Assembly: GCA_964477265.1 (NCBI GenBank)
Contig: CAYZDJ010000003.1
Coordinates: 62,001 to 126,000 of the forward strand
Direction of reading: 5' to 3'
Length of the DNA: 64,000 nucleotides
Source: CAIVPM01 sp964477265
Lineage (GTDB): Bacteria > Bacteroidota > Bacteroidia > Chitinophagales > Chitinophagaceae
Under the pieces are notes generated by a model. The model was not told where the DNA came from. It did not search any database and saw only the letters and a program-made list of their open reading frames with translations. Positions 60,601-64,000 of the stretch are shown one piece after another (position 1 is the stretch's first letter; each line of letters opens with the position of its first letter). The position numbers and the translations under genes were made by a program.

Positions 60601-61858
60601 ATATAATCCAGCCAATAATTAAGCAAGTTAAAACAATAATAGGAGCCGGAATTTTTGTTTTGTAAAGCAATAAAAATGTTGCTAAAATCACCAATAAAGA
60701 AATCCAGCCATCAATGTTATTAATCATTATATCTATCAGGCAAAAGTCCTTAAACAAATAAAAAAAGGCACCAAACATAATACCTACAACTGCAGCATTT
60801 ATACCTTCAAGACTTCTATAAATAACAACATATTTTTTTACATTATTCCATATGGGAAAAAAGAAAAGTACCAGTAAAGCACTTGGTAAAAAAATAGCAA
60901 TGGCACCCAATACGCAACCAAGCAATTGGGTAAAGTGATTATTATCGCTACGCATTAGCAAGCCACCTGTAAACGCACCAATGCTAAACACTGGCCCAGG
61001 TATAGCACGTACTATTCCATAACCAGTTAAAAAATCTTCCTTTTCCATTTTCAATACATCACGCTTTGTGGTTTGTATTCTTTTGCTTTCAGGGCGTGCA
61101 ACATACTGGTCATACATCATAGGCATCAATACATCGCCACCACCAAAAACAAGGCTGCTAAAACGATAATTATTTTCAACTAAATTAAACAACTTTCTAT
61201 GCTTCCAGTTTTGCTGTGTGGCTGTTTCACTTAAAATACCAATGCATATAAATAACGATAAAAAAATAATGATGCTACGCCATTTTATTTTCTTGGTTGG
61301 CAGTTCTTTTTTAGGAAACCTTTTACTGCTGAAATTGGTTGCAATGCCTGCAAATACAATAGCTACAGGAAAAACCCATGGCGATTTAAAGAATAAAAAC
61401 GTACCAAATGAAATAACAAAAAGGATAACCCTTGTTATAGTGTTGTTGATGCTTATTTTAAAAAGCCTGAATGCCGAAAACAACAAAAAACCAACAGCCA
61501 TTGGCTGCACAAATCTAAAAATGTGTAATGGCAAATTTCTATCGCGTAAATAATCAATTATAAAAGACAGCAAACCCATTATAATGCAAGCTGGCATTAT
61601 CCATATTAATAATGTTAGAAAAGCTAATGGCAAGCCACCACGTTTATAACCAATTAATGTTAGCGTTTGTGTAGATGATGCACCAGGCAGCATATTGCAA
61701 AAGCTGGTAAACTCAAGCAATTCATTTTCAGTTATGTCATTTCTTTTTTCTACAAATGTTTTAAGCATCATACCATAATGGCCATTAGGACCACCAAATG
61801 CACTGATACTGTGCATTGCAACACTTTTTAAAAATGGGATATGGCGAAGTAAAATCAA
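60599..61858 (-). CDS. chrA: Chromate transporter ChrA family protein
   Basis: 419 residues, two homologous halves. A-F-G-G-P-N-G-H-Y-G-M-M near 20-31 in the first half and V-F-G-G-G-D-V-L-M-P-M-M near 236 in the second are the family motifs; about 10-12 membrane helices. The family exports chromate by proton antiport; with many copies in bacteria, the true substrate here is uncertain. The start is TTG at 61858 (R-H-I-P-F-L-K); the next Met is residue 15. Confidence 0.9.
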   Translation of the reverse strand: MILLRHIPFLKSVAMHSISAFGGPNGHYGMMLKTFVEKRNDITENELLEFTSFCNMLPGASSTQTLTLIGYKRGGLPLAFLTLLIWIMPACIIMGLLSFIIDYLRDRNLPLHIFRFVQPMAVGFLLFSAFRLFKISINNTITRVILFVISFGTFLFFKSPWVFPVAIVFAGIATNFSSKRFPKKELPTKKIKWRSIIIFLSLFICIGILSETATQQNWKHRKLFNLVENNYRFSSLVFGGGDVLMPMMYDQYVARPESKRIQTTKRDVLKMEKEDFLTGYGIVRAIPGPVFSIGAFTGGLLMRSDNNHFTQLLGCVLGAIAIFLPSALLVLFFFPIWNNVKKYVVIYRSLEGINAAVVGIMFGAFFYLFKDFCLIDIMINNIDGWISLLVILATFLLLYKTKIPAPIIVLTCLIIGWII

Positions 61859-62007
61859 TTGCAGGGTATCTTTTTATTACAATTCAGTCAGCAACAAATG
61901 TAATAATTACTGCAAATGCAATCGATATATTGAATTCAAATTTTGCCAACTCACAATAATCCCTATTTTCATTCCCAAAGAAAGTTCATTATTAATTATT
62001 GATTATT

Positions 62008-62047
62008 CCTTTGCGTTCGTTGCATTCATTGCTTCGTTGCGTGAAAT
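62008..62047 (+). repeat. Right-arm repeat element before cyanophycin synthetase
   Basis: CTTTGCGTTCGTTGCATTCA followed by TTGCTTCGTTGCGTGAAATA; the same family as before purK, purC and purN, about 50 bases before the ATG. Confidence 0.85.
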
Positions 62048-62067
62048 AAATAAAATAAAACATCTTT

Positions 62068-62082
62068 ATTCCCCTTTAGGGG
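62068..62082. repeat. Single CCCCTTTAGGGG repeat before cyanophycin synthetase
   Basis: ATTCCCCTTTAGGGGT holds the same 12-bp palindrome as the mutL-msrA and thioesterase-lpxD gaps, here as one copy, 18 bases before the ATG. Confidence 0.8.
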
Positions 62083-62099
62083 TACAAAAACTAACTACA

Positions 62100-64000
62100 A
62101 TGAAAATAGAAGAAATCAAAATTTTACGTGGTCCTAATTACTGGAGTATTCGTCGCCACAAACTCATTCAAATGCGTTTGCAACTGGAAGATTTGGAGCA
62201 ACGCCCCACCAATACGATAGATGGTTTTTTAGACAGATTAAAAACGCTTTTTCCAAGTATGTATGGGCATCGTTGCAGTGTAGGTGCACCTGGTGGTTTT
62301 TTTCAGCGTGTGGAAGAAGGAACTTGGATGGGACATGTAATTGAGCACATTGCTTTGGAGATTCAAACCCTTGCTGGTATGGAAACTGGCTTTGGTAGAA
62401 CACGTGGTACTGGCAAAGAAGGAGAATATAATGTGGTATTTACTTACATTGAAGAAGATGCAGGTGTGTATGCTGCAAAAGCTGCTGTACGTATAGCACA
62501 GGCTTTGGTTGATGCACAGGAATATAACCTTGCAGAGGACATTCAACAATTAAGAGAAATTAGAGAAGACACTCGCCTTGGGCCAAGCACTGGTTGCATT
62601 GTAGAGGAAGCTGCAAAGCGTGGCATTCCTTTCATTCGTTTAAATAAACATAGCCTTGTGCAGTTGGGTTATGGTGTGCATCAAAAACGTATTCGTGCAA
62701 CAATAGCCAGCACTACAAGCAATATTGCTGTTGACATTGCCTGCGATAAAGAGGAAACAAAAAATCTGTTGGAAGCTGCCGAAATTCCTGTGCCTCGTGG
62801 TACTGTAATTCGCACAGAAGCAGGGTTGAAAGAAGCAGTTGAAAAATATGGTTATCCTTTGGTGATAAAGCCTATTGATGGCAATCACGGCAAGGGCAAT
62901 ACTACAAATATCACTACGTGGGAACAAGCAGTTGCAGCACTGGAAAATGCAAAACAATATGGACGCAGTATAATTGTTGAACGCTTTATTACTGGCTTCG
63001 ATTTTCGTATTCTCGTTATCAATTCAAAATTCATTTGTGCAGCATTGCGTACACCTGCAGCCGTTACTGGCGATGGAAAAAACACTATTCAGTATTTGAT
63101 AGATGAAACCAATAAAGACCCTCGCAGGGGCTATGGTCACGAAAAGGTTTTAACACAAATTAATGTTGATCACAGTACAATGAAAATGCTGGAAGACAAA
63201 GGTTACACGCTTGAAACCATTCCTGCAAAAGACGAGCTGGTGTTGCTAAAAACAACTGCCAACCTTAGCACTGGTGGCACTTCTACAGATGTTACAGATG
63301 AAGTACATCCAGATAATGTGTTTATGTGTGAGCGTATTGCAAAAATCATTGGCTTAGATATATGTGGTATTGATATTATGGCAAAAGATTTAAGAACGCC
63401 TGTTAAAGAAAATGGTGGTGCTATCTTAGAAGTGAATGCTGCACCAGGTTTCAGGATGCACATTGACCCAAGCGAAGGCATTGGTCGCAACGTTGCAGAG
63501 CCTGTTGTTGATATGTTGTTTCCAGACAGGAGCAATGGTCGCATTCCAATTATTGCAGTTACTGGTACCAATGGAAAGACAACCACCACAAGGCTTACAG
63601 CCCATATTTGTAAAAGTGCAGGCAAAAAAGTGGGTTACACAACCAGCGATGGTGTGTATATACAAAACCAGTTAATGATGAAGGGTGATTGCACAGGGCC
63701 GGTAAGCAGTGCCTTTGTTTTAAAAGACCCAACTGTTGATTTTGCTGTGTTGGAATGTGCAAGAGGTGGCATTCTTAAAAATGGTTTGTCATTTCAAAAC
63801 TGCGATGTAGGTATAGTAACCAATGTTGCTGCAGACCATATGGGTTTAGGTGGCATCAACACCATTGAGCAAATGGCTGATGTAAAGGCTGTGGTTGCTG
63901 AAACTGTGTACCCACACGGCTATGCTGTGTTAAATGCAGATGATGATTTGGTATATAAAATAAAGGACAGACTTAAGTGCAACATTGCTTTGTTCAGTAT
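62100..64000 (+). CDS. cphA: Cyanophycin synthetase, 3' end outside the window
   Basis: The frame is open from the ATG at 62100 to the end of the window (633 complete codons). CphA makes the Asp-Arg polymer cyanophycin without ribosomes. N-terminal domain starts M-K-I-E-E-I-K-I-L-R-G-P-N-Y-W-S; an ATP-grasp domain covers about 215-470 (P-L-V-I-K-P-I-D-G-N-H-G-K-G, E-V-N-A-A-P-G-F-R-M-H); a Mur-ligase-like domain begins with the P-loop T-G-T-N-G-K-T-T-T-T at 488-497. Nitrogen and carbon reserve function is inferred from the family; the cyanophycinase gene is not in the window. Confidence 0.95.
   Translation, partial: MKIEEIKILRGPNYWSIRRHKLIQMRLQLEDLEQRPTNTIDGFLDRLKTLFPSMYGHRCSVGAPGGFFQRVEEGTWMGHVIEHIALEIQTLAGMETGFGRTRGTGKEGEYNVVFTYIEEDAGVYAAKAAVRIAQALVDAQEYNLAEDIQQLREIREDTRLGPSTGCIVEEAAKRGIPFIRLNKHSLVQLGYGVHQKRIRATIASTTSNIAVDIACDKEETKNLLEAAEIPVPRGTVIRTEAGLKEAVEKYGYPLVIKPIDGNHGKGNTTNITTWEQAVAALENAKQYGRSIIVERFITGFDFRILVINSKFICAALRTPAAVTGDGKNTIQYLIDETNKDPRRGYGHEKVLTQINVDHSTMKMLEDKGYTLETIPAKDELVLLKTTANLSTGGTSTDVTDEVHPDNVFMCERIAKIIGLDICGIDIMAKDLRTPVKENGGAILEVNAAPGFRMHIDPSEGIGRNVAEPVVDMLFPDRSNGRIPIIAVTGTNGKTTTTRLTAHICKSAGKKVGYTTSDGVYIQNQLMMKGDCTGPVSSAFVLKDPTVDFAVLECARGGILKNGLSFQNCDVGIVTNVAADHMGLGGINTIEQMADVKAVVAETVYPHGYAVLNADDDLVYKIKDRLKCNIALFS

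Overview
The window is AT-rich DNA from a member of the Bacteroidota, most likely a Chitinophagaceae-type bacterium (the family is my inference). Evidence: a SusC/SusD/SusE-type glycan-uptake locus, two proteins with C-terminal type IX secretion (T9SS) sorting domains, a bacterial GGGP-synthase-family gene, many lipoproteins, and several upstream regions with the Bacteroidota -7 box TAnnTTTG and no Shine-Dalgarno sequence. I saw no tRNA, rRNA, CRISPR array, transposase or phage gene.

Layout. 1-8.9 kb: end of an unknown protein, a membrane protein, mutL, msrA, a thioesterase, an LpxD-like acyltransferase, a 23S pseudouridine synthase, uppS and a NUDIX-type regulator. 8.85-14.8 kb (minus strand): a likely envelope operon (membrane protein, winged-helix regulator, membrane protein, CreD with an extra membrane domain, diacylglycerol/undecaprenol kinase, DUF1361), then a GHL10 glycosidase-like protein. 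15-31 kb: GGGP synthase, lipoproteins, radC, lptF/G, a cyclophilin, gcvH, an ABC exporter, recN, trmB and secA. 31.3-33.6 kb: a DUF285-repeat surface protein whose reading frame is broken at a T5 run. 33.7-49.8 kb: a nearly complete purine cluster, purE-K-C-L-F-M-N-H-D, then a small GxxExxY gene, guaA and guaB. 49.9-60.6 kb: a stand-alone class II synthetase-like gene and an amylase-susC-susD-susE-susF-like locus. 60.6-64 kb: chrA and the start of cyanophycin synthetase.

The cluster covers nearly all of de novo IMP synthesis (purB is not in the window) plus both steps from IMP to GMP. The amylase/Sus block would bind and cut a starch-like glucan at the cell surface and import the pieces.

The most unusual layer is between the genes. 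At least four families of short inverted-repeat elements (about 30-90 bp) sit between genes, often ending a few bases before the next start codon. Nine of the eleven gaps in the purE-guaB cluster hold one or more. One copy, between purD and guaA, carries a GxxExxY gene (PD-(D/E)XK-like) enclosed by near-perfect 17-bp terminal inverted repeats, and a gene-less 82-bp version with the same ends lies before guaB. This looks like a small mobile or domesticated element family and is the best candidate here for an undescribed system. Some elements also provide the last codons of their neighbours (msrA, the lpxD-like gene, purD, the DUF5522 gene).
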